Assembly: GCA_022820025.1 (NCBI GenBank)
Contig: JAJEGF010000083.1
Location: forward strand, 62,001-126,000
Origin: Chloroflexota bacterium
Lineage (GTDB): Bacteria > Chloroflexota > UBA11872
DNA: 64,000 bases
Direction of reading: 5' to 3'
Part shown: piece by piece, positions 1-9,822 of the stretch
Position numbering within the stretch: the first letter of the stretch is position 1
Layout of the letters: the number at the start of each line of letters is the position of its first letter
Position numbers and translations under genes: made by a program
Notes under the pieces: model-generated
Databases searched by the model: none
Seen by the model: only the letters and a program-made list of their open reading frames with translations
Told to the model about the DNA's origin: nothing

Positions 1-2093
1 AGGCAGAGGTCATAAAAGCCTTCGATCTTCTGCGTCACGCCGCCCACGGCCTGCAAGTCGCCGTGCTGATTCACTGACCCGGTAACCGCCGTTCCCTGGT
101 GCAGGGAGTAGTCGGAGAGCGCCGAAAGCAGCGCCAACAGTTCCGCCAGCGAGGCGCTGTCGCCCTCGACTCCCCAGTACGACTGCTCGAACGCAATGCT
201 GGCACTCATGGTCAGCGGGCCGTCCAGGCCGAACGTGCCATTCAGAAACCCGGCCAGGATCATGGCGCCCTTGTCGTGGATGGGCCCCGACAGCTTGGCT
301 TCGCGATCGATGCTGATCACGCCGTCGCGTCCTGCGAACACCCGCGCCGTGATTCGATTGGGCTGCCCGAAGTCGTGACTGCCAACGCCGACAATTGTGA
401 GACCGTTGACCTGACCGACGGCGGAGCCGTCCGCGTCAATCATCACCGTGCCGTCGGCCATTCGGTCGCGAAGCTGGGTTTCCAGCCGGTTCGACCGGCG
501 AACACGCTCGTCGATCGAGGCCCAGACGTCCTCCTCGGTAACCAGATCAGCCCCGCGGCGCCGCGCCCAATACTCGGCCTCACGCACGATGTCGCTGATG
601 TCGCCGAAGCGGGTGGAGAGCTTGGTGCGATCGCCAGCGAGCCGCACCCCCTCCTCCACAATTCGCGCCACCGCTGAGCGATCGAAGTGCTGCAGGTCTT
701 CTTCGACGCAGCGAGCGGCGACGAATCGAGCGTAGCGCATCGTGTTCTCGGCGTTCAGTTCGATCTCTGTCTCGAACTCCGCCAGAACCTTGAATAACTG
801 CCCAAAGTCGGGGTCGAGCTCGTAGAGAAGCGCGTACACGTCGGGAGGACCGACCAGCGCCACCTTGAGATCCAGCGGGATCGGCTGCGGCTCCAGACGC
901 GCCGCCAACGGCAGGCCCAGCTCTTCGGCCGCGCTCTCAATTCGGATCCGCTCGTTGCGCAGGGCTCGCTTGAGGACCGCATAGGAGGTGGCGGACTGCA
1001 GCAGATCGCTGGCGTCCAGCACCAGGTAACCGCCGTTGGCCCGATGCAGGGCGCCCGGCTGAATGAGCGTGAAGTCGGTCACGCTGACACCCAACTCCGT
1101 CCGCGTCTCGACCCGGCCGAACAGGTGCGGATGCGTGGGGTGCGTATCGCGGACGAGAGGCGCGCCGATGCCGGGCCGGTGCGTGACCAGTACGTTCACC
1201 CGGTACGGCAAGTAGGGATCAGGCGCAGGACCCGGGCGCGGCGTGGGCAGCGTGGTCTCGCCGGACTCCAGGAAGTTCTGATGATGCCGGGTAACGTGCG
1301 CCTCAATGGCTTCCAGGTGCGCCTTCACGTCCGGCAAGTCGGCATACTCGTCGCGCAAATCGTCGAGCAGCGGTTTCGCCACGCTGCGCGCCACGTCGGC
1401 ATTCAGGTCGTTCAGCGAGGTGCGTGCCGCACGCTCGCGCCGTCGAAGTCGACGGAGCAGACGCGCAAGCTCGTCTTCCAGTTCCTGGCGGGTCGCCTGG
1501 ATGCGTTCACGCTCAGACTCAGGCAGACCGCGCAGCACCTCCGGCGACATGGGACGGCCGTCCGCAACCGGCGCGACGCTGAGGCCCACCGGTGACTGAC
1601 TCAGGGCAAAGCCACGGGCCGACGTCCGCTCCTCGAACGCGCCAAAAGCCTGGCGCCGCTCCGCCTGCACGGCTTGCGTCAAGGCATCCCGCTGGGCCTG
1701 GTACTGCTCGGTGTCAAACGCGCGTTGCAGGTCGTGACCCAACGTTTCCACAACCTCGCGCAACTGGGCGCGAAACGTTGGCGCCTGACCGGCCGGCAAG
1801 CGCAGCGCGCGCGGTCGGCGGCTGTCCTCGAAGTTGTGGACGTAGCACCAGTCGTCCGGCGTCGGGCGTCGGGCAGCTTCAGCCTGCAGCCGCGCCATGA
1901 CCATCGAGGTACGGCCGGTGCCCGGTGTACCGGCGGCGTAGATGTTGAATCCACGGCTGCGAATGTCCACGCCGAACTCAAGCGAGCGTTCGGCCCGTTC
2001 CTGGCCGATCAGCGCGTCCGGCGGCGTCAATTCGGCCGTGGTCTGAAACGGCAGGTCGTCTGGACCACAGGTCCACCGGACCTCAGCCGCCAT
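1..2093 (-). CDS. Lon-family ATP-dependent protease, AAA_32/LonB-like (3' end beyond window)
   Basis: The reverse strand is open from an ATG at 2093 to the window edge, giving about 697 codons without a stop. Near the N-terminus is a P-loop reading GTPGTGRTS, with Arg where Walker A usually has Lys. A long charged helical insert follows, then an AAA core (HRANGGYLVLDASDLL). The C-terminal part is the S16 Lon protease domain, with Ser646 in EGDSAS and Lys689 in GGVTQKIEG. Their spacing of 43 residues matches the Ser/Lys dyad of E. coli Lon. The layout fits the AAA_32-type Lon proteases of unknown substrate that are common in bacteria. It is transcribed divergently from the dehydrogenase at 2256; the 162-base gap shows no clear promoter. 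The C-terminal tail is missing because of the window edge. Confidence 0.88.
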   Translation of the reverse strand, partial: MAAEVRWTCGPDDLPFQTTAELTPPDALIGQERAERSLEFGVDIRSRGFNIYAAGTPGTGRTSMVMARLQAEAARRPTPDDWCYVHNFEDSRRPRALRLPAGQAPTFRAQLREVVETLGHDLQRAFDTEQYQAQRDALTQAVQAERRQAFGAFEERTSARGFALSQSPVGLSVAPVADGRPMSPEVLRGLPESERERIQATRQELEDELARLLRRLRRRERAARTSLNDLNADVARSVAKPLLDDLRDEYADLPDVKAHLEAIEAHVTRHHQNFLESGETTLPTPRPGPAPDPYLPYRVNVLVTHRPGIGAPLVRDTHPTHPHLFGRVETRTELGVSVTDFTLIQPGALHRANGGYLVLDASDLLQSATSYAVLKRALRNERIRIESAAEELGLPLAARLEPQPIPLDLKVALVGPPDVYALLYELDPDFGQLFKVLAEFETEIELNAENTMRYARFVAARCVEEDLQHFDRSAVARIVEEGVRLAGDRTKLSTRFGDISDIVREAEYWARRRGADLVTEEDVWASIDERVRRSNRLETQLRDRMADGTVMIDADGSAVGQVNGLTIVGVGSHDFGQPNRITARVFAGRDGVISIDREAKLSGPIHDKGAMILAGFLNGTFGLDGPLTMSASIAFEQSYWGVEGDSASLAELLALLSALSDYSLHQGTAVTGSVNQHGDLQAVGGVTQKIEGFYDLC

Positions 2094-2255
2094 GAGTCGC
2101 CGAGCCCCACCGCCTGACTCGTCTCGACTGGACACGCCCGAACCGGCCACGCTCCAGCCCTCCGGGCGGCAAGCGCGCGAAGTGTAGCAGCGCGCCCTGC
2201 CTGTAATGCCGACTAAATCTCTACACTGCGGGCGCCCGCCAAAGGGTCGCAGAAC

Positions 2256-3212
2256 ATGAAGATTCTCATTTACATGCCCAGCCACTGGGCGGACGAGTGG
2301 GCCGAGATGCCGGCGATATTCCCGGACCACGATTTCGCATTTGCCTCCGACGTCACGACCGCGGTCGCCGAGATTCGGGACGCCGAAGTGCTGGTCGTGC
2401 TTGGCGCGGCGGTGGAGCCCGAGGTGCTTGACGCCGGCACGTCCCTGAAGTGGCTGCAGGTGGCCAGCGCCGGGATCGACTCCCTCGCCGCGCTGGGCGC
2501 CGACCGCTACGGTCATCTCCTCGTCACCAACGCGCGTGCCCTGCTGGCGTCGCACGTGGCCGAGTCGGCGGTGGCGTTGTTGACGGCATTGACCCGCGGG
2601 ATTCACTACTCCGCCCTGCGGCAGGCCGAGCATCGCTGGGACAACAGTTACGACTACGACGAGGTAGCCGGGAAGCGGGCGCTGATCGTGGGCGTGGGCG
2701 GCATTGGCCGGGCAGTCGCCAGTCGCTTTCACGCCCTTGAGATGCAGGTCCGAGGAGCCGACCTGGTTGTCGGCGAGCCGGACGACGCCCTCCAGTCGGT
2801 TCACCCGGTGTCGGACTTGCTCGATCTGCTCCCGGAGACCGATGTCCTCACGCTGTGCTGTCCTTACACACCGCAGACGCATCACATCGTCAACCAAGCC
2901 GTGTTTGATGCGCTGCCTGACGACGCGTATCTCATCAACGTGGCCCGCGGCCCGTGTGTCGACACGGCGGCCCTCATCCGGACCGTGCGCGCGGGCCGTT
3001 TGCGAGGCGTTGGACTTGACGTGGTGGAACAGGAGCCGCATCCGCCTGACAGCGAAGTCTGGGACCTGCCAAACGTTCTCATGACGCCCCACATGGCCGG
3101 CGCGTCGCCGCGTCGCGGCGAGCGAGTGGTTCCATTCGTGACGGACAACCTGCGCCGGTATCTTCGCGGCGACCCGCTGAACAACGTGGTGGACCTGGCC
3201 AAGGGGTTCTAG
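2256..3212 (+). CDS. D-2-hydroxyacid dehydrogenase, NAD-binding
   Basis: The 318-residue protein has the D-isomer 2-hydroxyacid dehydrogenase layout: a split substrate domain around a Rossmann fold with VGVGGIGRAV (about 145-154). The catalytic set is visible as Arg231 in NVARGP, Glu260 in DVVEQEP and His279 in TPHMAG. Length and motif order fit the glyoxylate/hydroxypyruvate or phosphoglycerate dehydrogenase superfamily, but the substrate cannot be read from sequence. It should reduce a 2-keto acid, or oxidise the D-hydroxy acid, with NAD(P)H in the cytosol. It stands alone, divergent from the Lon-like gene and convergent with the SDR downstream. Confidence 0.88.
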   Translation: MKILIYMPSHWADEWAEMPAIFPDHDFAFASDVTTAVAEIRDAEVLVVLGAAVEPEVLDAGTSLKWLQVASAGIDSLAALGADRYGHLLVTNARALLASHVAESAVALLTALTRGIHYSALRQAEHRWDNSYDYDEVAGKRALIVGVGGIGRAVASRFHALEMQVRGADLVVGEPDDALQSVHPVSDLLDLLPETDVLTLCCPYTPQTHHIVNQAVFDALPDDAYLINVARGPCVDTAALIRTVRAGRLRGVGLDVVEQEPHPPDSEVWDLPNVLMTPHMAGASPRRGERVVPFVTDNLRRYLRGDPLNNVVDLAKGF

Positions 3213-3269
3213 GCGCGACGCGCACCGCCCGTCTGCGACGTTGCCGCCCAGGAGCGGCCGGCGCGTGGA

Positions 3270-4049
3270 CTAGATCGTGCTGCTTGAGCCGCCGTCAAGC
3301 GCGATGGCCGCCCCGGTGATATACGCCGCCCGCGACGACACTAGGAAGGCCACCAGGTCCCCCACCTCCTCGGGCCGCCCGATTCGGCCGAGCGGGATTG
3401 CCACTCCAGCGCGGTCATAGAAGTCTTCCAGCGTGCCCTGACGGCCGGTGGCTTCCCAGCGACGTTCCCACTGCGCGCTGCGGATCGACCCAAGCATGAC
3501 GGTGTTCACTCGAATTCCGGCGTCCGCATATTCCTTGGACATGGCCTTGGTAAGCGCAATGCCGGCGGCGCGGGTAACGGACGTGGGAACCGACGCCCGC
3601 GACGGCTCGCGCCCGCCGGTGGAGGTGATGTTGACGATGGACCCGCCGGCGCGCCGCAGATAGGGCAGCGCCGCCCGCGAGCACCGAATCGCGCCGAACA
3701 GCTTCACGTCCAGGTCGGCCTGCCAGATCTCGTCGCTGGCGCCGTCAAATCGGTGGGCGCCCGGCCCGCCCGCGTTGTTTACCAGGATGTCGAGTCGCCC
3801 CAGGCTGCGTGCGGCCGTGGCCACGAAGGTCCGGGCGTCGTCCGCCCGGCTCAGGTCAGCCTGGATCGGGAGAACGCGCCGACCGCTCTCCTGCGCAATG
3901 TCGTGCGCCGCGTCCTCCAGGACGTCGCGCCGTCTGGCGGCGAGGGCGACATCGCAGCCCTCGCGGGCGAGGACTTCCGCGATGGCGCGGCCTACGCCTT
4001 CGCTGCCGCCCGTGACGGCCGCCGCCAGTCCTTCAAGCTGGAGATTCAC
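3270..4049 (-). CDS. SDR-family protein lacking the canonical Tyr/Lys
   Basis: This 259-residue protein has the classical SDR fold: TGGSEGVG dinucleotide loop (14-20), NNAGG (91-95), a Ser at 143 (NITS) and a C-terminal GAAIALDGG. The YxxxK site reads T156-SVT-R160, so both catalytic Tyr and Lys are replaced, and the usual helix-4 Asn is Lys116. I recall a sizeable SDR subgroup with a PTSVTRAAG-type segment, so this is probably a real subfamily and not decay. The reaction may differ from ordinary ketone reduction. It is the last gene of a minus-strand run with the small genes at 4062 and 4317 (12- and 21-base gaps). Confidence 0.82.
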   Translation of the reverse strand: MNLQLEGLAAAVTGGSEGVGRAIAEVLAREGCDVALAARRRDVLEDAAHDIAQESGRRVLPIQADLSRADDARTFVATAARSLGRLDILVNNAGGPGAHRFDGASDEIWQADLDVKLFGAIRCSRAALPYLRRAGGSIVNITSTGGREPSRASVPTSVTRAAGIALTKAMSKEYADAGIRVNTVMLGSIRSAQWERRWEATGRQGTLEDFYDRAGVAIPLGRIGRPEEVGDLVAFLVSSRAAYITGAAIALDGGSSSTI

Positions 4050-4061
4050 GGCGGGCCCGGA

Positions 4062-4295
4062 TCAGGTCGCGGCGTCTCCGCCTGCCGCGCGTTCGCGCAT
4101 CAGAAGCTCACGACCTTTACGGATGATTTCCTCGCGCTGTCGCTGCTGCCAACTCATCCCGGTCTTGGAAATGAACCAGAGGCGCCGCGGATAACCGGGT
4201 ATGCCGATCCAGACCACTTCCTGCCACGGCGGCATGCGCGCGGGCGGCGCCACGCCGTCCCAATGCACGGGGATTTCATTGATGGTGAAGGCCAC
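4062..4295 (-). CDS. Small hypothetical protein (77 aa)
   Basis: A 77-residue soluble protein with no recognised domain. The N-terminal half is rich in Pro and Trp (IPVHWDG, PPWQEVVWIG) and the C-terminal half is a basic helix (QQRQREEIIRKGRELLMRER). It sits between the three-helix membrane protein upstream and the SDR downstream with short gaps on both sides, so it is probably co-transcribed. Support comes from position and from the lack of a competing frame; function is unknown. Confidence 0.55.
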   Translation of the reverse strand: MAFTINEIPVHWDGVAPPARMPPWQEVVWIGIPGYPRRLWFISKTGMSWQQRQREEIIRKGRELLMRERAAGGDAAT

Positions 4296-4316
4296 AAGCT
4301 GCTCCCTGGAGGTCGG

Positions 4317-4655
4317 CTATTCGCGAAGCGAGCGCCGCACATTATCGATCAGGCTCCGATGCGCGTCTGGCGACTCGGCGCGCTCGGCCAGCTTTCGTCG
4401 CACCGCGCGTTCGCCATAGTGCCGCATCGCCATATAAATGGCCGAAGCGATTAACACGATGATTCCAATGGCGCCGATTGTGTTCTGCAACTCCTCCCGG
4501 AACCACCAGAACCCGGTCAGTACCCGCAGTCCGATCACGATCAGGTAAATCGTGGCCGTGACCGAGATGGCATACGCCAGCCGGCGCCGCATCCCGCTGT
4601 AGATCAGGAACGGGATGGTCGCGACCAACATCCCAAAGAGAAGCACGCGGAACAT
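4317..4655 (-). CDS. Small three-helix membrane protein (112 aa)
   Basis: Three hydrophobic segments are visible at about 2-20, 29-48 and 62-79. A strongly basic tail follows (MRHYGERAVRRKLAERAES, then DNVRRSLRE), which should face the cytoplasm. I recognise no family. It is the first gene of the minus-strand run with the 77-aa protein and the SDR. No function can be assigned. Confidence 0.6.
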   Translation of the reverse strand: MFRVLLFGMLVATIPFLIYSGMRRRLAYAISVTATIYLIVIGLRVLTGFWWFREELQNTIGAIGIIVLIASAIYMAMRHYGERAVRRKLAERAESPDAHRSLIDNVRRSLRE

Positions 4656-4975
4656 GGCACAAAGTCAGGCGCGCATCGCCTGATCGTAGCATCGGGCCTG
4701 CTGAAATCGACGGCTGGTCGGCCCACGGAATGCCTCCATGCGCTACCCTATGCGGAACCCGCATGACGCTGGCCTTGGCGGCGCATACCGTTCGCACGGT
4801 GAGTTCCGTCGGGTCGGCCGCTGCTTGAGAGTTGCAACGCCCAGAAGGCCGATGAATACCCATCGACGGATGACCCGCCACGCCGGGCTTGGGCGCGCCG
4901 CACGTTTACCCATCACCAACCTCGCGGCTACGCGCTAGACGCCTCACCGACTGCCCGATCGAGAGGATTCCTGCC
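4656..4975. other. Divergent intergenic gap upstream of gltB
   Basis: This 320-base stretch separates the minus-strand membrane-protein gene from gltB. I found no convincing protein: the open frame that extends gltB upstream to 4889 has no family resemblance. No sigma-70-type promoter with both boxes and normal spacing was found. The only clear signal is a GAGAGG at 4961-4966, which serves the gltB start. Confidence 0.5.
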
Positions 4976-7900
4976 TTGGCCCCCATGTACGACCCGCGCT
5001 ATGAGCACGACTCGTGCGGCGTGGGCTTCGTGGCCGACATCCAGGGACGCCGCTCGCACAAGATCGTGGAGCGGGCCCTTGAGGCCGTCGCGTCGCTGAC
5101 GCACCGAGGCGCAATTGCGGCCGACGCGCGTACCGGCGACGGCGCCGGCCTTCTCACCCAGCTTCCCCGCGAACTGCTGGCGAGCGTCTACGCGGACGTT
5201 GGGTGGCCCAGCGTCGACCCGGCCCGGATGGCCGTGGGGGTCTTCTTTCTGGATCGGCATGACCCGCGCGGCACGCATCGCGCGCAGGTGTTGGCCGAAG
5301 CGATCTGTGCGCGTCGCGGTTTTAGCGTGGCGGGCTGGCGCGACGTGCCGTTGGACCGCGACGTGCTGGGCACGGCCGGCGGTCTGTCGATGCCGGACAT
5401 CAAGCATCTATTGCTTGTCGACAACCAGGATTCGAGCGAGCTTCTGCCCGCCGAGCAGCGGCTGTATCTGGCCCGCAAGGAGTTGGAGAGCCGTCTGCGC
5501 GCTGAGTCTCTGGATGCGCATTACGTGGTCTCGCTCTCATCTCGCACCATTGTCTACAAGGGCCTGATCGTCGGAACCGAAGTCGGCCACTTCTTCACGG
5601 ACCTCAGCGACCCCCGCTACCGCACGGCGGTGGCGGTCTTCCACCAGCGCTACAGCACCAACACCAGCCCGACCTGGCAATTGGCGCAGCCGTTCCGGAT
5701 GCTGGCGCACAACGGCGAAATCAACACGCTGGACGGCAACCGCAACTGGATGTTCGCCCGCGAGGGAGGGCTGGAGCATCCCCTCTTCGGGGCGGACACA
5801 GCCGTCCTTCGGCCCATGACGGACCGCGTTGGATCCGCCATGTCGGACTCGTGCAGCCTGGACCAGGTGCTCGAGTTGCTTACCCACTCCGGACGCAACC
5901 TGGTGCACAGCGCCATGATGCTGGTGCCGGAGGCGTGGCGCGACGCGCGCGAGATGCCGGCCGACCTGAAGAACTTCTACGCCTATCACGCCTGCCTGAT
6001 GGAGCCGTGGGACGGTCCCGCCGCCCTCGCGTTCACCGACGGGCGCTGGGTGTGTGGTTCCCTGGACCGCAACGGCCTGCGACCGGCCCGCTACATCGTG
6101 ACCGACGACGACATGGTGCTCATGGCGTCGGAAGTTGGCGTTATTGACATTGACGACGCACACATCGTCTCCAAGGGTCGTCTCGGTCCCGGGCGCATGA
6201 TTGCGGTCGATCTGGAGACCGGCCGCCTGCTCACCGACTATGCCGCCAAGCGCGAGTTTGTCGAGAACAAGCCGTATGGCGAATGGTTTCACGATCAGCG
6301 CGTCACAATCGATCGATCGCTCAGCGTTGATCTGGATGGGAACGAGAAGGGGCTGGCCGGGCCCGAGGTGCAGCGCTGGCAACGGGCGTTGGGTTTCACC
6401 CGCGAGGACCTGACGCACATCCTCGAACCCATGGCCCTCCAGGCCATGGACCCGGTCTTTTCCATGGGCAACGACGCGCCGCTCGCGGTCATGTCGCGAT
6501 TCCAGCCGTCCGTCTTCAGCTACTTGCGGCAACGGTTCGCGCAAGTCACCAATCCGCCTATCGATCCGCTGCGCGAGAAACTGGTGATGTCGCTAATGAC
6601 CCGCCTCGGCAAGCGCGGCACCTTCCTGGTGCCCACGCCGGAAGCCGCGCGCCTGCTGCACCTGGAGTCGCCGCTGCTCAGCGACGAAGATCTGCGGCGC
6701 ATTGACAAGCTGGACGATCCCGACTTCGCCACAGCCTGGCTCGACGCCCTGTTCCCGGTGGCAGGAGGTCCAGCCGGCTTGGAACTGGCGCTGGACGAAC
6801 TGGTCAGGCAGGCGCTGAGCGCTATCGACGACGGTGCGCGCATCCTGATCGTCAGCGACCGCGGGATGGATCGGACCAGAGCGGCCATTCCAATTGCTCT
6901 GGCGGTGGGCGCGCTGCACTTTGCCCTGATTGAATCCGGGCGTCGTCTGCAAGCCGGCATCGTGGTGCATACGGCGCAAGCCTGGGACGTGCATCACCTG
7001 TGCGCCCTCATCGGCTACGGCGCCGGCGCGGTCAACCCATACCTCGCACTGGCCACCGTCGACGGTCTGACGCCGGTCGCGGCCAACGGGTCCGAGAGCT
7101 TAAGCCAGACCTACCTGCGCATTGCCGAGGATGGGGTGCGCAAGGTGCTCTCCAAGATGGGAATCTCGACTCTCAGCAGCTATCAGGGCGCGCAGGTCTT
7201 CGAAGTCGTAGGCCTGGCTGATGAGGTCATTGATCGGTGTTTCCCCGGAACGCCGTCGCGGGTGGGCGGCATTGGCTTCGAAGAGCTCGCGGCAGATGTC
7301 CTGGCCCGGCACACGGAGGCGTATGAGCCCGAGGCCCCGCCGGAGCCGGCCGATATCGGCTGGGCGCGCTACCGGCGCAACGGCGAGTTCCACGCCGCCA
7401 ACCCTGCCTTCGTCAAGGCTATGCACCGCGCGATCCGAACGGGAGACCGCGAGGACTTTGACGCCTACGACAGCGTGGTCAACAGCCGCGACCCCTACGC
7501 CATCCGGGACCTGCTCCGGTTTGTTCCACAGGGCGATCCGATCCCGATCGACGACGTCGAACCGATTGAGACCATCGTGCGGCGCTTCACCACGACCGCC
7601 ATGTCCGTCGGCGCCCTGAGCCCCGAAGCCCACAGCACCCTCAGCAAGGCCATGAACAGCCTGGGCGCGCGCAGCAATACGGGCGAAGGCGGCGAGGACC
7701 GTACGTGGTACACCCCCGACGAGAACGGCCAGGAACCCGACAGCCGCATCAAGCAGGTTGCTTCGGGCCGGTTTGGCGTCACGCCGCTCTACCTCTCCAA
7801 GGCCGAACAGCTTGAAATCAAGATTGCGCAGGGGTCCAAGCCCGGCGAAGGCGGGCAGTTGCCGGCGCTCAAGGTGTCGCCCTACATCGCCAGCCTGCGT

Positions 7901-9559
7901 CACACGATCCCGGGCATTCCCCTTATTTCGCCGCCGCCACACCACGACATTTACAGCATTGAGGACCTGGCGCAGCTGATCTATGACCTGAAGCACGCCA
8001 ACCCGAACGCCGCGGTCGGCGTAAAGCTCGTCGCCGAGTCAGGCGTCGGGACCATCGCCGCCGGTGTCGCCAAGGCCTATGCGGACTACGTGCTGATTAG
8101 CGGGCACGACGGCGGCACCGGTGCCTCGCCCATTAGCTCAATCAAGAATGCCGGCGTGCCCTGGGAGATCGGCCTGGTCGAAACGCAGCACGTCCTGGTG
8201 CGCAACGGCCTGCGCGACCGCATCCTGGTCAAGACCGACGGGGGGCTGAAGACCGCCCGCGACGTGGTCATCGCCGGCATTCTGGGTGCCGAAGAGTTCG
8301 GCTTCGGCACCGTGGCCGCCGTGGCCGTGGGCTGCATCATGGCCCGCCAATGTCACCTCAACACCTGTCCCGTGGGCGTGGCCACGCAGCGAGCCGACCT
8401 GCGCGAACGTTTTGCCGGAGAGCCGGAACACGTCGTCCGTTTCTTCATGCACCTTGCCCAAGGCGTCCGCGAGATCATGGCTACCCTGGGCGTGGCGCAC
8501 TTCAACGACCTGATTGGCCAGGTCCAATACCTTGAGCCGGACCCCGAACTCGACGCCGGCCGCGCAGCCGCGCTTGACCTGCACGACCTGTTGGTCCCGC
8601 CCGACGAAACCCGCGTGTCGCCGCTGCGCCGCCACCGCGAACGCAACGACCGGCCCCACGACGTGCACCTGGACACGAAGATCATCGACGACCTCGACTT
8701 TTCCGCGCTGCCCGACCTGTCGCTGGCACTTGAGCTTCCAATCGCCAACACCGACCGCGCGGTAGGTGCGCAGCTCAGCGGCGCGATCGTGCGCGCTGGC
8801 TTTGAGGACGGGATCGCGGACGAGAGCATTCGCCTGACCTTCCGCGGCACTGCCGGCCAGAGCTTCGGCGCCTTCGTCACGCGTGGGCTGCGCCTGGACC
8901 TGATTGGCGAGGCCAACGATTACGTTGGTAAAGGGCTCGGTGGCGGCGTCATCACCGTTCGTCCGCCTGACAGCGCCGCCTTCGCGCCTGAAGACAACGT
9001 GATCATGGGCAATACCGTCCTCTACGGCGCCACCTCGGGCCGCCTGTTCGTGGCCGGCCGGGCCGGCGAACGCTTCGGCGTCCGGAATAGCGGGGCGCAA
9101 ACGGTTGTCGAGGGCGTCGGCGACCACTGCTGCGAATACATGACCGGCGGGACCGTCGTGGTTCTGGGTCCGACGGGCAAGAACTTCGCCGCCGGCATGT
9201 CGGCCGGGACGGCCTACATTTACGAACGCGGCGACATGTTCCTCAAGCGCTTCAATCCGGAACTGGTCAGCGTTGCGCGCGTGGCCACGCCTGAGGCCGT
9301 CGAAGAGTTGCGGAGCCTCATCGCGCAACACGTTGACGCCACCGGCAGCGCACTCGGACGCCGAATTCTTGACGCATGGGAAACCGAAGTCGCCAACTTC
9401 TGGCAGGTCATTCCCAATCCACCGGTCGTTGATACCGAAGCACCACCGAAGGCCGACGCCGCTCGCGCACGACGAGCGGTGGCAGCCCGCCGCCGTGCAG
9501 CCCTCCGTCACGGAGGACGCCGCCGTACGCCTGCGAGGTCCCGAGACCCGTCCAGGTGA
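4976..9559 (+). CDS. gltB: Glutamate synthase large subunit
   Basis: The protein (about 1527 aa) transfers the glutamine amide to 2-oxoglutarate to make glutamate. Domains in order: N-terminal glutamine amidotransferase with nucleophile Cys in HDSCGVGF (about residue 14 after a short propeptide), central domain, FMN-binding synthase domain, and C-terminal GXGXG helix domain. The [3Fe-4S] ligands are Cys1120, Cys1126 and Cys1131 (CIMARQCHLNTC). I prefer the TTG at 4976 because GAGAGG lies 9 bases upstream; ATG 4985 (MYDPRY) would have poor spacing, and the frame extends to 4889 without homology. The last 40 or so residues are a basic Arg/Ala-rich tail that looks unconserved. No gltD is in the window, so the electron donor is unknown. 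Confidence 0.96.
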   Translation: MAPMYDPRYEHDSCGVGFVADIQGRRSHKIVERALEAVASLTHRGAIAADARTGDGAGLLTQLPRELLASVYADVGWPSVDPARMAVGVFFLDRHDPRGTHRAQVLAEAICARRGFSVAGWRDVPLDRDVLGTAGGLSMPDIKHLLLVDNQDSSELLPAEQRLYLARKELESRLRAESLDAHYVVSLSSRTIVYKGLIVGTEVGHFFTDLSDPRYRTAVAVFHQRYSTNTSPTWQLAQPFRMLAHNGEINTLDGNRNWMFAREGGLEHPLFGADTAVLRPMTDRVGSAMSDSCSLDQVLELLTHSGRNLVHSAMMLVPEAWRDAREMPADLKNFYAYHACLMEPWDGPAALAFTDGRWVCGSLDRNGLRPARYIVTDDDMVLMASEVGVIDIDDAHIVSKGRLGPGRMIAVDLETGRLLTDYAAKREFVENKPYGEWFHDQRVTIDRSLSVDLDGNEKGLAGPEVQRWQRALGFTREDLTHILEPMALQAMDPVFSMGNDAPLAVMSRFQPSVFSYLRQRFAQVTNPPIDPLREKLVMSLMTRLGKRGTFLVPTPEAARLLHLESPLLSDEDLRRIDKLDDPDFATAWLDALFPVAGGPAGLELALDELVRQALSAIDDGARILIVSDRGMDRTRAAIPIALAVGALHFALIESGRRLQAGIVVHTAQAWDVHHLCALIGYGAGAVNPYLALATVDGLTPVAANGSESLSQTYLRIAEDGVRKVLSKMGISTLSSYQGAQVFEVVGLADEVIDRCFPGTPSRVGGIGFEELAADVLARHTEAYEPEAPPEPADIGWARYRRNGEFHAANPAFVKAMHRAIRTGDREDFDAYDSVVNSRDPYAIRDLLRFVPQGDPIPIDDVEPIETIVRRFTTTAMSVGALSPEAHSTLSKAMNSLGARSNTGEGGEDRTWYTPDENGQEPDSRIKQVASGRFGVTPLYLSKAEQLEIKIAQGSKPGEGGQLPALKVSPYIASLRHTIPGIPLISPPPHHDIYSIEDLAQLIYDLKHANPNAAVGVKLVAESGVGTIAAGVAKAYADYVLISGHDGGTGASPISSIKNAGVPWEIGLVETQHVLVRNGLRDRILVKTDGGLKTARDVVIAGILGAEEFGFGTVAAVAVGCIMARQCHLNTCPVGVATQRADLRERFAGEPEHVVRFFMHLAQGVREIMATLGVAHFNDLIGQVQYLEPDPELDAGRAAALDLHDLLVPPDETRVSPLRRHRERNDRPHDVHLDTKIIDDLDFSALPDLSLALELPIANTDRAVGAQLSGAIVRAGFEDGIADESIRLTFRGTAGQSFGAFVTRGLRLDLIGEANDYVGKGLGGGVITVRPPDSAAFAPEDNVIMGNTVLYGATSGRLFVAGRAGERFGVRNSGAQTVVEGVGDHCCEYMTGGTVVVLGPTGKNFAAGMSAGTAYIYERGDMFLKRFNPELVSVARVATPEAVEELRSLIAQHVDATGSALGRRILDAWETEVANFWQVIPNPPVVDTEAPPKADAARARRAVAARRRAALRHGGRRRTPARSRDPSR

Positions 9560-9822
9560 CGCGCAGCCTGCGCCTGGCCGCCCTCGGAGGTTCGATCTGT
9601 CTCATCGCGTTCGTCGCCATTGTGGGCGGCGTGCTGGGAGGACTGATCGGGCTGCAAAGCGGCGACCCGCGCGGGCCGTTTGATCCCACGCTCAACGGCG
9701 GAATGCGCGGCGCGTATGCAGGAATGGCCGCCGGCGCGGTAGTAGCCATGCCGCTCGCACTGCTCTTCGCAGGAGCCGTTCGCCGCTGGGCGCGCCTCCC
9801 GACCGGGTCACGCCATGGCTGA
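9556..9822 (+). CDS. Small two-helix membrane protein (88 aa)
   Basis: The GTG start overlaps the gltB stop as GTGA, which suggests translational coupling. Two hydrophobic Gly/Ala-rich segments are visible (about 10-32 and 53-72), separated by a short loop (SGDPRGPFDPTLNGG). No family is recognised. It overlaps the start of the next gene by 8 bases, so gltB and the two small genes form one transcription unit. Confidence 0.55.
   Translation: MTRSLRLAALGGSICLIAFVAIVGGVLGGLIGLQSGDPRGPFDPTLNGGMRGAYAGMAAGAVVAMPLALLFAGAVRRWARLPTGSRHG

Noticed and set aside
99-677. Plus-strand ORFs at 99-677, 1044-1595 and 1674-2117
   Set aside because: They lie opposite the Lon-like protease, which has clear catalytic motifs on the minus strand; their own translations are Arg-rich and without any domain.
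4889-4975. Upstream extension of gltB
   Set aside because: The added residues have no family resemblance and would move the nucleophile Cys too far from the N-terminus; the ribosome site supports 4976.
8138-9511. 457-codon minus-strand ORF
   Set aside because: It is the reverse shadow of gltB, whose FMN, iron-sulfur and GXGXG regions are intact on the plus strand.
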